Numbered from the stretch's first letter, positions 35,956 to 45,746 are shown. The stretch is DNA of 64,000 nucleotides from Acetoanaerobium pronyense (GCF_017874355.1 NZ_JAGGLI010000009.1:1-64000), one strand, 5' to 3'. The notes: generated from the letters alone by a model not told the origin. Made by a program: numbers and translations.

Positions 35956-37166
35956 CCTGCATATGAATAACTAAAAAACTCTTCACCTTCTACCCAAAAC
36001 TCCTCTAAATCTCCTGCCTTTGTGTGTACAGAAGATATATTTTCACTCTTCATCTCAAAACCCAAAGAGCTAATATACTCCCTTATATTTTTCTCTAGAA
36101 AGTTTTTTCTAAGATTTCTATCAATTTTGCTATTTTCTTTAAATAACTTAAAAACAATATAGCTCCCATAAAGCTCCGCTTCTTTTTTAATTTGATGGTC
36201 AATAGTTTTAAGTAAAAACTCTTCATTTTCAAAACCAAAATTACTACTGCCTGCAAAATCCAAAACTATATCTACCTTTTCTTTTCCTATGGGCATAGTA
36301 GCAAAATCTGAGGCCAGAAAAATCACATTCTTCTTTTCTCCAGATCGTTCAAGAATCTCCTTTAATCTCTTCAAAAGTCCTACATTTCTATCAACAGCTA
36401 TATATACGCAGTCAGCTGGAAGCATAGCGTAGATGTTTCTAAGGAGAAAACCCACTCCTGTTCCAAGCTCTAAAATCACCTTTCCCTTTAAAGACTCAAA
36501 GTCTATTTGCTTTATCATCCACTCTATCATATTTTTTATAGTCTTTAAAAATTCCTTGTCGGTAGCTTTTATATAATTTTCCACATCAAAATAATTTAAA
36601 TGATCCTCAAAATAGATTCTTTCCGAGAAACCCTTGTATTTGATTATTCCATCATCTATCTTCATTTCATCATCTTTTCCCCTAGCTAATATCCCTTCTC
36701 GAAGTAATCCATCTACTATCTTTGCATCTTTTATCAAAGGGAGGTTATTTTCATATGAAGAAAAGATACTCAAATCAGATATCCCAAGTCCAAGGTTTAT
36801 ACTTTGATGTGATTTTAATGACAAATAATCTTCTTTTAATTCTTTTACAAGCGCAAGAGCCTTATGTATCTCCAATCCTTCTTTTTCCAGCCTAGAGATA
36901 TGGTTATTAAAGATATTTTTTAGAAAATCCTTGGATTCTCCGGCGTCTAAGTTTCCCAAAGTCTTGAAGGTAAGTATTTCCTTGATTTCATTTAAGGAAA
37001 ATTTCATTTCTTTAAACCTTTGAATATCCTTTATATCTTTTTCGCACCTTAAATCAAAATCATACTGCCCTGTTTTTTTAATAGGAAGAATAAGGCCCAA
37101 GTCAATATAATGTCTCACTGTATCTATTGTGATATCATTTTTCTTTGCAAATTCTCCTATTTTCAT
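35940..37166 (-). CDS. MerR-family regulator fused to a SAM-dependent methyltransferase
   Basis: 408 residues. Residues 1-70 are a MerR winged helix (MKIGEFAKKNDITIDTVRHY and IDLGLILPIKKTGQYDFD). A coiled-coil linker runs to ~120, and the methyltransferase domain spans ~185-360 with motif I at 230-240 (VILELGTGVGF), an acidic residue after VYIAVDR and LASDFATMPIGKEKVDIVLD. It resembles MerR proteins whose effector domain is an enzyme. It may methylate a small molecule it also senses. The ATG at 37166 overlaps the upstream transporter stop by 4 bp, so the two are translated together. Confidence 0.85.
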   Translation of the reverse strand: MKIGEFAKKNDITIDTVRHYIDLGLILPIKKTGQYDFDLRCEKDIKDIQRFKEMKFSLNEIKEILTFKTLGNLDAGESKDFLKNIFNNHISRLEKEGLEIHKALALVKELKEDYLSLKSHQSINLGLGISDLSIFSSYENNLPLIKDAKIVDGLLREGILARGKDDEMKIDDGIIKYKGFSERIYFEDHLNYFDVENYIKATDKEFLKTIKNMIEWMIKQIDFESLKGKVILELGTGVGFLLRNIYAMLPADCVYIAVDRNVGLLKRLKEILERSGEKKNVIFLASDFATMPIGKEKVDIVLDFAGSSNFGFENEEFLLKTIDHQIKKEAELYGSYIVFKLFKENSKIDRNLRKNFLEKNIREYISSLGFEMKSENISSVHTKAGDLEEFWVEGEEFFSYSYAGKRWG

Positions 37167-38113
37167 TCAAGTCCCTCCACCTTTAGAGCTATAAAATATT
37201 CAAGATCATTGAAAAACTGATAAAGCATTGCTCTATTTTCAAATTCTTCTCTTGTTTTTGGAAGCTCCATCTCTTTAAAAGACACTCTTAGCATCTTCAT
37301 CTTGTCCATGGTTTTCTTTTCAACGGTCTCATCCTCTATGGATAGGGCTATTTCTTTTGTGAGATCAGATATTAGAAGAGTCTGATCATAGGTCATAAAA
37401 AATCTTCTAAAATGTCCCATCATTCTTTCAAGGACGCTATACTGATTTTGTCTGATTTTCATATACTCCACATAATAGTTTTCGCCTTGTGTAAACAGAT
37501 AATTCCCTCTTTGCTTTTCTGCTCTTCGTGCTCCGGTATCAAGCTTTTCCTTTAGGTCTTTAAACATCACTTCTAAATCAAGGGATATATAATGCTCTTT
37601 TAGGGCTACTGACATCTCAAGAAGTATTTCCTTCATGATTTTTTCTATATCTTTTTTGTCTTTAATCAGCCTCTCCTCTACACTTGGCATATAGAGATTC
37701 ATAAATAAAGCTGTCCCTACTCCTATTGCCATAAGAGAAAGTGCATTTGATATAGAGTTAATCCCTGTGGATTTGTCAGCCATAAGGTGAGTCACAAGGA
37801 CAGAGCTTGCTACTACCCCTTCAAGTAGGTTGAGCCTTGAAGATATCGTAATAAATATAAGTATAAAAAGACCAAATATCACTTCTGAAAATCCAAATAA
37901 GTTGAATAATACCCCTGCTATTATAAAAGCAACTATGCTAGATACAACCCTTTTTGCTGCAAACTCTACAGATTGTCTTCTGGTGCTTTGAATACTAAGA
38001 ATTGTTATTACTCCAGCTGCAAGATAATTTCTAAGCCCTATCTGATGTGCTATAGTCATAGCAATAGGAGCACCGATTGCTGTTTTTAAAGTTCTATATC
38101 CAATAATTTTCAA
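37163..38113 (-). CDS. Aromatic acid exporter family protein (ArAE_1/FUSC-like)
   Basis: 316 residues. The N-terminal ~145 residues hold about five transmembrane helices (LKTAIGAPIAMTIAHQIGLR, AGVITILSIQSTRRQSVEFA, GVVASSVLVTHLMADKSTG). The C-terminal ~160 residues form a helical cytoplasmic domain of ArAE_1_C type (RQNQYSVLERMMGHFRRFF). It is half the size of fusaric-acid exporters and probably acts as an oligomer. It is coupled by a 4-bp overlap to the MerR-methyltransferase gene, which may regulate it. It is divergent from the SpoIIE phosphatase gene. Confidence 0.85.
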   Translation of the reverse strand: MKIIGYRTLKTAIGAPIAMTIAHQIGLRNYLAAGVITILSIQSTRRQSVEFAAKRVVSSIVAFIIAGVLFNLFGFSEVIFGLFILIFITISSRLNLLEGVVASSVLVTHLMADKSTGINSISNALSLMAIGVGTALFMNLYMPSVEERLIKDKKDIEKIMKEILLEMSVALKEHYISLDLEVMFKDLKEKLDTGARRAEKQRGNYLFTQGENYYVEYMKIRQNQYSVLERMMGHFRRFFMTYDQTLLISDLTKEIALSIEDETVEKKTMDKMKMLRVSFKEMELPKTREEFENRAMLYQFFNDLEYFIALKVEGLE

Positions 38114-38200
38114 ATTTTGCCTCCCTCTGAAATCTCCACTATTTCAGTATTGATCTTAGTTATGTTATAATTAGTTAAATCAAAATATACGAGGTGCAAC

Positions 38201-39907
38201 ATGGTTAAAGTACCAGAATCTAAGCTTATCAATCCAAATAGAGCATCAATTTATCTAGGTACAATATTTATCTCATCTTTTTTTATTGTGTATATCAGTA
38301 TTATATTGAATAATATTTTTAATATATCTGTATCTGTAAATTCATTTCTTATCTTTCATATATTTGCAGAGCTTTTAAGCATTTTAGTATCTATATCTAT
38401 TTTTATGGTTTTGTTTTTCACCTTTGATATATTCAAAAAAAAGCATCATTTGATACTTGCAAACACATTTCTGCTAGTTGGTTTTTTAGATATATTTCAT
38501 ACCCTTACCTATGATGGTATGTACAATTTGTTTTCCGTAGATATCCAAACCCCCACCTATTTTTGGATATTTGCAAGAACTGTATTTGGAATCGGGATAC
38601 TGTGGTCTTTTTGTACTTCTAAAGAAAAACTCACTGGTTTTCGGAAAGAATTTAGCCTTGTTATTTCTATTATTATAGCATCATTTTTAATTTTCTTAAG
38701 TATCTCTTATACTCATATGCTTCCTGTGCTTCTAGTAAAGGGCGTGGGGCTTACAAGTATTAAAATCTATATGGAATATTCTATTATTATAAGTTACATA
38801 TTAGCAGGGATATGCTATTTAAAACGTATGAATGGTAATTATAGCTCCAGTAATATATCTTTGCTTAGTGGAGTAATATTGGCTATTTTTTCTGAAATAT
38901 GCTTTACTTTATATACAAATATATATGACACCCTAAATATGACCGGCCATATACTTAAGATAGTATCTTATGGTTATATTTTTTGGGCTATTTTTGTAAA
39001 AAACGTACGAAGACCTTATATCCAGTTATTTCAAGAAAACGATTACCTGACCGTTAATGTAAATGACCTTCAGATAGCCGTAGAAAAAAACACTAAAGAG
39101 ATTATGGCAAAAAATGCAGCTTTATCTAATTATAGTAAAAAAATGGAAGAAGAACTTGCCGCTGCAAGGGACATACAGATAGCTATGCTTCCAAATGGAG
39201 AAGAAAATATTCATGATTTAAGATTTAGCTTTGAATTCATACCATGCGATGAGCTTAGTGGAGATTTTTTGAACTATTTTGCCATTGATGATAAAAATGT
39301 TGGATTTTATGTAATGGATGTAGCCGGCCATGGAGTATCTGCAGCTATGCTTGGGGTATTTGCAGCCAAAAGTGTAGGAGAAAGCACAAGAATAAAACAA
39401 AAGGAAGCGTCTTTATTTTCACCTTCTTCTGTGCTTCATCATTTTTATGATGTATTTAATAAGTCCCATTTTCCAGATGAGACACATATGGTAATGCTCT
39501 ATGGTATTTATAATAAAGATAGCGGAAAGATAACTCTATCATCTGCAGGGCTCAATTGTGCTCCTATTGTCATACCAAATGGTAAAGTACCCTATTTCGC
39601 AAACATGGACAGCGGATTTCCAATCTGCAAGCTAGGGTCATTATTTGAGCCAGAGTTCAAGGATTTTGATATTCAGCTTGGATTTGGTGATAAAATATTT
39701 TTCTATACAGATGGTGTAAGCGAACTTAAAAATAAAGATGGAGAATTTTTAGGAAGTGACAAGCTTATAGAATTTATAAAAGAATCAGGACCTATGCCTG
39801 GACCTCTTCTTAAGAAAAAAATAGACAGAGTACTAGAAAATCACCTTTATGGAACTGTACAAGCAGATGACATTACATACTGCGTAATGGAAAAATTCTC
39901 TCCATAA
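38201..39907 (+). CDS. MASE3 membrane sensor with SpoIIE-type PP2C phosphatase
   Basis: 568 residues. About eight transmembrane helices (residues ~15-270) have the MASE3 look: HTLTYDGMYNLFSVDIQTPT, YFWIFARTVFGIGILW. A coiled-coil of ~40 residues follows, then a SpoIIE/RsbU phosphatase domain (~325-565): AARDIQIAMLPNGEENIHDL, DELSGDFLNYFAIDD, YVMDVAGHGVSAAMLGVFAA, FYTDGVSELKNKDGEFLG, QADDITYCVM. The metal-binding Asp residues are present. It should dephosphorylate an anti-sigma-factor antagonist in response to a membrane signal. The partners are not in the window. RBS GAGGTG before ATG 38201. Confidence 0.9.
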   Translation: MVKVPESKLINPNRASIYLGTIFISSFFIVYISIILNNIFNISVSVNSFLIFHIFAELLSILVSISIFMVLFFTFDIFKKKHHLILANTFLLVGFLDIFHTLTYDGMYNLFSVDIQTPTYFWIFARTVFGIGILWSFCTSKEKLTGFRKEFSLVISIIIASFLIFLSISYTHMLPVLLVKGVGLTSIKIYMEYSIIISYILAGICYLKRMNGNYSSSNISLLSGVILAIFSEICFTLYTNIYDTLNMTGHILKIVSYGYIFWAIFVKNVRRPYIQLFQENDYLTVNVNDLQIAVEKNTKEIMAKNAALSNYSKKMEEELAAARDIQIAMLPNGEENIHDLRFSFEFIPCDELSGDFLNYFAIDDKNVGFYVMDVAGHGVSAAMLGVFAAKSVGESTRIKQKEASLFSPSSVLHHFYDVFNKSHFPDETHMVMLYGIYNKDSGKITLSSAGLNCAPIVIPNGKVPYFANMDSGFPICKLGSLFEPEFKDFDIQLGFGDKIFFYTDGVSELKNKDGEFLGSDKLIEFIKESGPMPGPLLKKKIDRVLENHLYGTVQADDITYCVMEKFSP

Positions 39908-40042
39908 AATAGTTTATTTCAAATAGTTCTTTTAAATTATTCTATTTTAAAAGACTCGAGTTAGATGATATCCTCATTTAACTTAAGTCTTTTTATATTT
40001 TATTTATATATTTTGGGGTATAGAAATAACAGGAGGTGGATC

Positions 40043-41137
40043 ATGAAAAATACAAAAATAAGGTTTATGGTATTTTTAACTATTTTTGCAATTACTACAT
40101 CTATTTCATTTGGAAACTCTAATTTTCCAGATGTAACTTCCCATTGGGCAGAAAATTATATAGACTATCTCTCTTCTGAAGGGATAATAAGTGGTTTTCC
40201 TGATGGGACTTTTAAACCTAATCAGCTCCTTACGAGAGCTCAGGTAAGTGTCCTTCTTGCAAATCAGCTTAACCTCAGCCCAGAGTCTTCTAATTTTCCA
40301 GATGTTCCTGCTTCTCACTGGGCAAGTGGCTTTATTGGTGCAGTAGTCTCTGATGGTATAATGAGCGGCTACCCAGATGGTACGTTTAAACCGAATAACC
40401 CTATGACTAGGGCTGAAGTTTCTTCTGTAATTTCATCTGCATACAATATGGTTCAAAGCAGTACAGGCAGTCCCTTTAGTGATATAAATCAAAATCATTG
40501 GGCATTTTCAAGCATCATGGCCCTTGTAGATAATTATATAGCTTCTGGCTATCCAGATGGCACCTTTAAGCCAAATAACTCTGTCACTAGAGCTGAGTTT
40601 TCAGTATTTATGGCTAAATCTATAAACCCTCAATTCTTACAAGGTGCTATCCTCTCATCTGAAGCTCTTGATATAGCTCAAATTCTAAAAGATGAAGATA
40701 TGGCTTCCCTCGCAAGCTATGCTCATCCAATTAAAGGAATTAGATTTTCTCCATACTACTATATAGAAAATAATCACCAAGTATTTACAGCTGCCCAGAT
40801 TCCTAATCTGCTTCAGGATAATAATATATACTTTTGGGGAATACAAGATGGAAGTGGCTTTGACATCGACGAAACTCCACAGGATTATTTTGATAGATAT
40901 GTAAATTACAGGGATTTCACATCTCCTGATGAAGTTGTTTATAATAACGTTATTTCTAGAGGAAACCTTATAAACAATATTCCAACATTTTACCAAAATG
41001 CAGTATTTGTAGAACTTTATGTGGAAGGTACTGCTCAGTATAGCGGAATGGACTGGAGAAGTCTTTACCTTATATTTGAAGAATATAACGGCGATTTTTA
41101 CCTTATAGGTATCGCAAACGGAGAATGGACAACTTAG
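40043..41137 (+). CDS. S-layer homology (SLH) domain protein
   Basis: About 364 residues from ATG 40043, which has AGGAGG 7 nt upstream. The frame extends 26 codons further without an RBS. A signal peptide (KNTKIRFMVFLTIFAITTSI) is followed by three SLH repeats, each of the form FPDV..HWA...I..L...GI.SG.PDGTFKPN..-TRA. They run to about residue 200 and should anchor the protein to pyruvylated secondary wall polymer. The remaining ~165 residues (AHPIKGIRFSPYYYIENNHQ and GMDWRSLYLIFEEYNGDFYL) are an unassigned extracellular domain. It is a single gene with a strong terminator. Confidence 0.92.
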   Translation: MKNTKIRFMVFLTIFAITTSISFGNSNFPDVTSHWAENYIDYLSSEGIISGFPDGTFKPNQLLTRAQVSVLLANQLNLSPESSNFPDVPASHWASGFIGAVVSDGIMSGYPDGTFKPNNPMTRAEVSSVISSAYNMVQSSTGSPFSDINQNHWAFSSIMALVDNYIASGYPDGTFKPNNSVTRAEFSVFMAKSINPQFLQGAILSSEALDIAQILKDEDMASLASYAHPIKGIRFSPYYYIENNHQVFTAAQIPNLLQDNNIYFWGIQDGSGFDIDETPQDYFDRYVNYRDFTSPDEVVYNNVISRGNLINNIPTFYQNAVFVELYVEGTAQYSGMDWRSLYLIFEEYNGDFYLIGIANGEWTT

Positions 41138-41174
41138 CATATCCTTACTCAAATATTTCTTAATTTTAGATATT

Positions 41175-41219
41175 AAAAGCTCTATATTTCAGTTTTCTTC
41201 TGAAATATAGAGCTTTTTT
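41175..41219 (+). terminator. Terminator of the SLH gene
   Basis: AAAGCTCTATATTTCAG pairs with CTGAAATATAGAGCTTT, followed by TTTT on the plus strand. It could also serve the convergent YdcZ-like gene weakly. Confidence 0.85.
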
Positions 41220-41289
41220 AGATAAATATAGAAAATTAGTTTATGGAATTGATGTCCAATTTTTAAATATGGAAATCTATTTTCAATTT

Positions 41290-41730
41290 TTATGACTTCC
41301 CATTATCAAGAATTAAAAGTACAACAGCAACTAGCATAAGTCCTATACTAATTGACCTGTACATGCTAAGTGGTTGCTTGGGCTGTCCTAGTAGCCCAAA
41401 AGTATCTATGATAGCAGAAAATATCACCTGACCAACAATAACAGAAGAAAATGCCATTACAGACCCAAGGAAAGATATGGATTTTGTAAGTCCTAGGAGT
41501 ATTATTACTCCCATAAATCCTGAAATCCACATTTTAGGTCCTCCAAGTACCCCTAAGTATTTTAGAGCTTCCCCTTTGGAAACCATAATTATACCTATGG
41601 CCTGAACTATTGATATTCCAATCACCATTCCCGATAATGTAAATAATCTGCTGACTTGATTGTTTATATTTCCCTGTATGCTCAGTAGCCCCCCTATAGC
41701 TATGCTAAAAATTATAAAAAGTATGTTCAC
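41290..41730 (-). CDS. DMT-superfamily YdcZ/DUF606 membrane protein
   Basis: About 146 residues from GTG 41730 (NILFIIFSIAIGGLLSIQGN), with AGGAGG 8 nt upstream. An earlier in-frame GTG at 41748 lies before the RBS. Five hydrophobic helices and the motifs NNQVSRLFTLSGMVIGIS and VMAFSSVIVGQVIFSAIIDT fit DUF606 (PF04657), half-size drug/metabolite transporters that dimerise. The substrate is unknown. It is a single gene, convergent with the SLH gene and divergent from tupA. Confidence 0.85.
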   Translation of the reverse strand: MNILFIIFSIAIGGLLSIQGNINNQVSRLFTLSGMVIGISIVQAIGIIMVSKGEALKYLGVLGGPKMWISGFMGVIILLGLTKSISFLGSVMAFSSVIVGQVIFSAIIDTFGLLGQPKQPLSMYRSISIGLMLVAVVLLILDNGKS

Positions 41731-41958
41731 AACTTTTCCTCCTGTCACTTTAATTTTATCTATAATTTAGAACTGAACAGCTTTTAATCCATCATCTAAA
41801 TAATTATACCCTTTAAAATACATTTTTATAAAGGAGTAATTCAAAATATATAGAATATTATGATTATAAATACTCTACATTATATTTTGCTAGATTTAAA
41901 AAAGCATAAAATGATAATGTGGCTAAATATCTATTATATTATAAGGAGGAAATATTTT

Positions 41959-42852
41959 ATGAAAAAGCTTATCTTAGGTATTTTTTTAATCTCTTCATTA
42001 CTCATCATTGGTGGTTGCTCTACTCAAGAAATGCCTGAGGAATCACCTCTTGAAGTAATAAGTGATGATGTGGTAGAAGGCTCTAAGGATGTTATTTTGG
42101 CTACAACTACAAGCACTCAAGATAGTGGCCTTCTTGATATACTAATCCCCGCATTTGAAGAGGAAAGTGGTTATACTATAAAAACTATAGCTGTAGGAAC
42201 TGGTCAAGCCCTTGAGATGGGAAAAAATGGAGATGCAGATGTGCTTCTTACCCATGCACCATCATCAGAAAGAGAGCTTCTTGATAGTGGGGATATTATT
42301 AACTATAATCTAGTAATGCACAATGATTTTATAATAGTAGGCCCCGCAGAAGATCCAGCAAGTATAGATGGCTCTAGTTCATCAGATGGCTTTGCTCAAA
42401 TAGCAAATACAGAGTCTATATTTATCTCTCGAGGAGATGATTCAGGAACTCACAAAAAAGAGCTTTCTATCTGGAAAAAAGCAGAAATAGAGCCTTCAGG
42501 TTCTTGGTATCAAGAAACAGGAAGCTCTATGGGGCAGACCTTAAAAGTCGCTTCAGAAAAATCAGGCTACACACTTACAGATAGAGCTACCTACCTAGCT
42601 CTACTGGATAACCTTTCCCTAGAAATACTAATTGAAGGAGAGGCTGATCTTCTAAATATCTATCATGTAATGCAGGTAAACCCTGAAAAATCCGACCTTA
42701 TAAATGAAGATGGAGCTAGAGCATTTGTTGAATTCATGCTTTCTGAAAGAGGACAAGCTCTGATTGGAGAATTTGGAGTCGAAGAATATGGCTCTCCATT
42801 ATTTTTCCCAGACGGCGGAAAAGATCCAAAGGAATATGGATTAGATTACTAA
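41959..42852 (+). CDS. tupA: Tungstate ABC transporter substrate-binding lipoprotein
   Basis: About 297 residues from ATG 41959 (MKKLILGIFLISSLL), preceded by AAGGAGG. The longer frame has no RBS. The lipobox IGGC places it on the outer membrane face. The family core is clear: VILATTTSTQDSGLLDILIP, AVGTGQALEMGKNGDADVLL, THAPSSERELLDSG, MHNDFIIVGPAEDPA, FISRGDDSGTHKKELSIWKK. The TTST and R-DDSGTH motifs coordinate the oxyanion in TupA/WtpA proteins. Tungstate would feed tungsten enzymes such as aldehyde ferredoxin oxidoreductases. A hairpin after the gene probably lowers expression of the downstream permease and ATPase. Confidence 0.93.
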   Translation: MKKLILGIFLISSLLIIGGCSTQEMPEESPLEVISDDVVEGSKDVILATTTSTQDSGLLDILIPAFEEESGYTIKTIAVGTGQALEMGKNGDADVLLTHAPSSERELLDSGDIINYNLVMHNDFIIVGPAEDPASIDGSSSSDGFAQIANTESIFISRGDDSGTHKKELSIWKKAEIEPSGSWYQETGSSMGQTLKVASEKSGYTLTDRATYLALLDNLSLEILIEGEADLLNIYHVMQVNPEKSDLINEDGARAFVEFMLSERGQALIGEFGVEEYGSPLFFPDGGKDPKEYGLDY

Positions 42853-42859
42853 AAACTTA

Positions 42860-42889
42860 AAGCTCTTATCTAAAAAAAGATAAGAGCTT
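42860..42889 (+). terminator. Hairpin between tupA and tupB
   Basis: AAGCTCTTATC pairs with GATAAGAGCTT around an A-rich loop, with a weak T-tail. It is likely a partial terminator that lets tupA outproduce tupBC. Confidence 0.65.
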
Positions 42890-42938
42890 ATTCATATATA
42901 AAATCTAGAAAATATTAAATTAAAAGGCGGTATTAAAA

Positions 42939-43634
42939 TTGAGACTAATCTTTGAAGGAGTCAGAGAAGCAATAAAGCTGATAGTTAGTTTTGACAAAGA
43001 TGTGATGTTTATAACATGGACTAGCCTAAGGATAGCCATCATTTCTACATCTCTGGCTATGCTTTTTGGCATTCCCTGTGGAATGGCTCTAGCTCTTAAA
43101 AATTTCCCAGGGAGAAAATTTCTAATCAGTCTCATAAATACTGGGATGGCTTTTCCACCTGTTGCTATAGGGCTTTGGGTGAGTATATTTCTATGGAGAA
43201 GCGGTCCACTCGGAAGTCTCCAGCTTATCTATACACCATCAGCCCTTATTATAGCTCAATTTGTAATAGCATTTCCTATGATAGCAGGGTTTACAGTTGC
43301 TGGAATACAACAGCTCAGCCCTAAGATTCACATTCAGATACTTTCCCTTGGAGCTACAAAATTTCAGTATACTTTAGCCATCATCAAAGAAACAAAGCTT
43401 CCAATCATAGCGGCAATAATCGCAGGCTTTGGCGCAGTAATCTCAGAGGTTGGGGCATCAATGATGGTTGGCGGAAATATCAAAGGCTCTACAAGGATGC
43501 TTACAACTGCAACTGTTCTTGAAGTTGCAAAAGGAAATTTTGGAACAGCCATGGCCTTAACCATAATACTTATGACTATTGCATACATTGTAACCCTTTT
43601 ACTTACATTAGTTCAGCAGGAGAAAAGAGAATGA
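42939..43634 (+). CDS. tupB: Tungstate ABC transporter permease
   Basis: 231 residues with about five transmembrane helices. SLRIAIISTSLAMLFGIPCG, NTGMAFPPVAIGLWVSIFLW and SLGATKFQYTLAIIKETKLP (EAA loop), then IIAGFGAVISEVGASMMVGG, match TupB/WtpB permeases. The start is TTG 42939 with AAGGCGG upstream. It forms the membrane channel, and its last 4 bp overlap the start of the ATPase gene (ATGA). Confidence 0.93.
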   Translation: MRLIFEGVREAIKLIVSFDKDVMFITWTSLRIAIISTSLAMLFGIPCGMALALKNFPGRKFLISLINTGMAFPPVAIGLWVSIFLWRSGPLGSLQLIYTPSALIIAQFVIAFPMIAGFTVAGIQQLSPKIHIQILSLGATKFQYTLAIIKETKLPIIAAIIAGFGAVISEVGASMMVGGNIKGSTRMLTTATVLEVAKGNFGTAMALTIILMTIAYIVTLLLTLVQQEKRE

Positions 43635-44686
43635 GACCTATATTATATGCTAAAAATCTAAAATGGAAAGTATCAAATAAAGATATCCTTGATATAAAAA
43701 GCCTTGAAATATATGAACATGAGAGACTGGCTTTAATAGGACCAAACGGAAGCGGAAAAAGCAGTCTCCTAAAAATCTTATCTTTTTTAGAGAACCCCAC
43801 TCAAGGAGAGCTAAGAGCTTATTTTTCTGAGGATAGAAAGTCATTAATAGAAAAAAGAAGAAACATAGCAGCAGTATTTCAAGAACCTCTACTACTTAAC
43901 ATGTCAGTTGAAGATAATATTGGCTATGGATTAAAATTAAGAGGAATAAAAAAAGATAGATCTGAAAAAATAAGATACTGGATGGATAGGCTATCCATAT
44001 CACATCTTAAGGATAGGCATCCCAGGAATCTCTCAGGAGGAGAAGCTCAAAGAGTAAGCATAGCAAGAGCTATGATACTAGAGCCTAAGATTCTTTTCTT
44101 AGATGAACCCTTTTCTGCACTTGATTCCCCCACAAAATCTCAACTTCTTTCAGAGCTATCCCAGATAATTAAAGAAGCTAATATTACAACTGTATTTATA
44201 ACCCATGATTTTTCAGAAATACCTTTTATGGCAGATAAAGTTGCAGTGATGTATGGTGGAAAGATTGTCCAAAGAGGCACTGTTGAAGATGTATTTTATA
44301 AACCGGCAAACGATGAAGTAGCTGAGCTTGTAGGCGCCGATATAAAACTATCAGGCTATATGATTGAAGACACGAGAGTAAGCCTTGAATACGGACTTTT
44401 TTTAGATTTGCCACAAAATAGTTCTTCTATTACGAATTCTGAGGTAAAATGTTACATAAGACCTGAAGATGTAATGCTTGGCAAAGGCATCTCTAATAAT
44501 TTTACTGGAAAAATAGTTGCCATATCACCCTATGGCCTTAATTATAAAATTACCCTTAGCTGTCCACTACCTATTTCGGTAATACTTGATAAACATAAAT
44601 TCATCAACCTCAAACCCGAAATAAATAATTTGCTCGATATCTACATCCCTAAAAACGCAATCCACATAACCCAACTACAAGAGTGA
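43631..44686 (+). CDS. tupC: Tungstate ABC transporter ATP-binding protein
   Basis: 351 residues. Walker A GPNGSGKSSLLKILSF, Q-loop VFQEPLLLNM, signature NLSGGEAQRVSIARAMI, Walker B ILFLDEPFSALD, switch FITHDFSEI. After residue ~265 a C-terminal Mop/TOBE-like domain follows (YIRPEDVMLGKGISNNFTGK, IDIYIPKNAIHIT at the end), which in molybdate/tungstate ATPases senses the oxyanion and inhibits uptake. It energises TupAB. A palindromic GC-rich repeat begins about 15 bp after the stop codon. Confidence 0.93.
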   Translation: MRPILYAKNLKWKVSNKDILDIKSLEIYEHERLALIGPNGSGKSSLLKILSFLENPTQGELRAYFSEDRKSLIEKRRNIAAVFQEPLLLNMSVEDNIGYGLKLRGIKKDRSEKIRYWMDRLSISHLKDRHPRNLSGGEAQRVSIARAMILEPKILFLDEPFSALDSPTKSQLLSELSQIIKEANITTVFITHDFSEIPFMADKVAVMYGGKIVQRGTVEDVFYKPANDEVAELVGADIKLSGYMIEDTRVSLEYGLFLDLPQNSSSITNSEVKCYIRPEDVMLGKGISNNFTGKIVAISPYGLNYKITLSCPLPISVILDKHKFINLKPEINNLLDIYIPKNAIHITQLQE

Positions 44687-44701
44687 CGATGTGACGAGAG
44701 C

Positions 44702-44729
44702 GGGACGAGGGGACGTTTCGTTCGTCCCA
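44702..44729 (+). repeat. GC-rich palindromic repeat, copy A
   Basis: GGGACGAGGGGACGT, then TTCGTT, then CGTCCCA. It forms a hairpin and shares GACGAGGGGACGT and CGTCCCA with the sequence at 63079-63105 on the other strand. Both copies directly follow a gene end. Its base composition is unlike the AT-rich surroundings. It resembles REP-like GGGAC palindromes seen in Firmicutes genomes. Confidence 0.6.
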
Positions 44730-44777
44730 GCCTTGGGCTATCATATTCATACAAAATTATATTAAGGAGACTGTAAA

Positions 44778-45611
44778 ATGAATAATTTGAATGGAATTGA
44801 ATTGCTTGAAACACTGGTAAACTGTGCTCACTTTTTAAAAAATATATACCAAACTGATGCAATAGTTGGGGTAACTGACAAGGAAAAATATCTTGCTTAC
44901 TCCCCTGGAGAAACTTTGGATTTAGGAATAAAAGTAGGGTCTGAAGTAAAACCTGGAAGTGCTATACATACTGCAATGAAAAATAAAGAAAAAATTTCTT
45001 ATGAGATTCCAAAGGATATTTGGGGTATTGCCGCTAAAGCAGTAGCTAGCCCTGTTTTTGATGAGTATGGTGATGTTGTTGGAGGAATCGCAGTAGTATT
45101 TAGCATAGAAAATCAATCTAAATTCCAAGAAATTATTACAGAATTTTCTTCTGCATTTGAGCAAGTAACCTCATCAATGCAAGATATTTCTGATGGTTCA
45201 CAAAAGCTTGCAAAAGAAAGCGAAGGACTTTCTAGTTCTTCTAATGATACAAAGGAAAAATTGAAAAAAACTGACGAAATAACACAAATGATAAGCAGTG
45301 TTTCTAACCAAACAAATATGCTTGGATTAAATGCGGCTATTGAAGCTGCTAGAGCTGGTGAGGCTGGTAGAGGCTTTTCTGTTGTGGCTGATGAGATAAG
45401 AAGGCTTTCAGATCAAACAAGTAGTTCTGCAAAAAATGTAAAAGTACAAATTCAAGATATTACAAACTCTATTAATTCTATGGTTTCATCCATACATGAA
45501 ATAAGTTCTGTAAGTGAGGAAACCTCTGCTTCTATCCAAGAAATAGCTGCTACTATGGAGGAGTTAGCTGCTCAGCTTTCTGTTTTGGAAGACTTTGCAA
45601 AGAGTCTATAA
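44778..45611 (+). CDS. Small soluble methyl-accepting chemotaxis-type receptor
   Basis: 277 residues, no membrane helix. Residues 1-115 form a small PAS/Cache-like sensor ([40 protein letters not shown]). The rest is a short MCP signalling hairpin with the tip [40 protein letters not shown]. The coiled-coil is much shorter than in membrane MCPs, a class common in Clostridia. It would report a cytoplasmic ligand or redox state to CheA. RBS AAGGAG before ATG 44778. It follows tupC by about 90 bp but has its own leader. Confidence 0.88.
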   Translation: MNNLNGIELLETLVNCAHFLKNIYQTDAIVGVTDKEKYLAYSPGETLDLGIKVGSEVKPGSAIHTAMKNKEKISYEIPKDIWGIAAKAVASPVFDEYGDVVGGIAVVFSIENQSKFQEIITEFSSAFEQVTSSMQDISDGSQKLAKESEGLSSSSNDTKEKLKKTDEITQMISSVSNQTNMLGLNAAIEAARAGEAGRGFSVVADEIRRLSDQTSSSAKNVKVQIQDITNSINSMVSSIHEISSVSEETSASIQEIAATMEELAAQLSVLEDFAKSL

Positions 45612-45711
45612 AAAACACGAGCTCTTGAGAGTTTCCAAAATCTTTTAGATTTTTTTACTCACCTACTACTTTATAGATATTGATATGTCCAATTTAGTTT
45701 TACTGAACTCT

Positions 45712-45746
45712 AAGCATGAGGGGTCTTCAAAATTACCCTCATGCTT
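45712..45746 (+). terminator. Terminator after the chemotaxis receptor
   Basis: AAGCATGAGGG pairs with CCCTCATGCTT (11 bp), followed by CTTTTG. The remaining spacer to the CRISPR array (45747-45805) shows nothing else. Confidence 0.7.
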
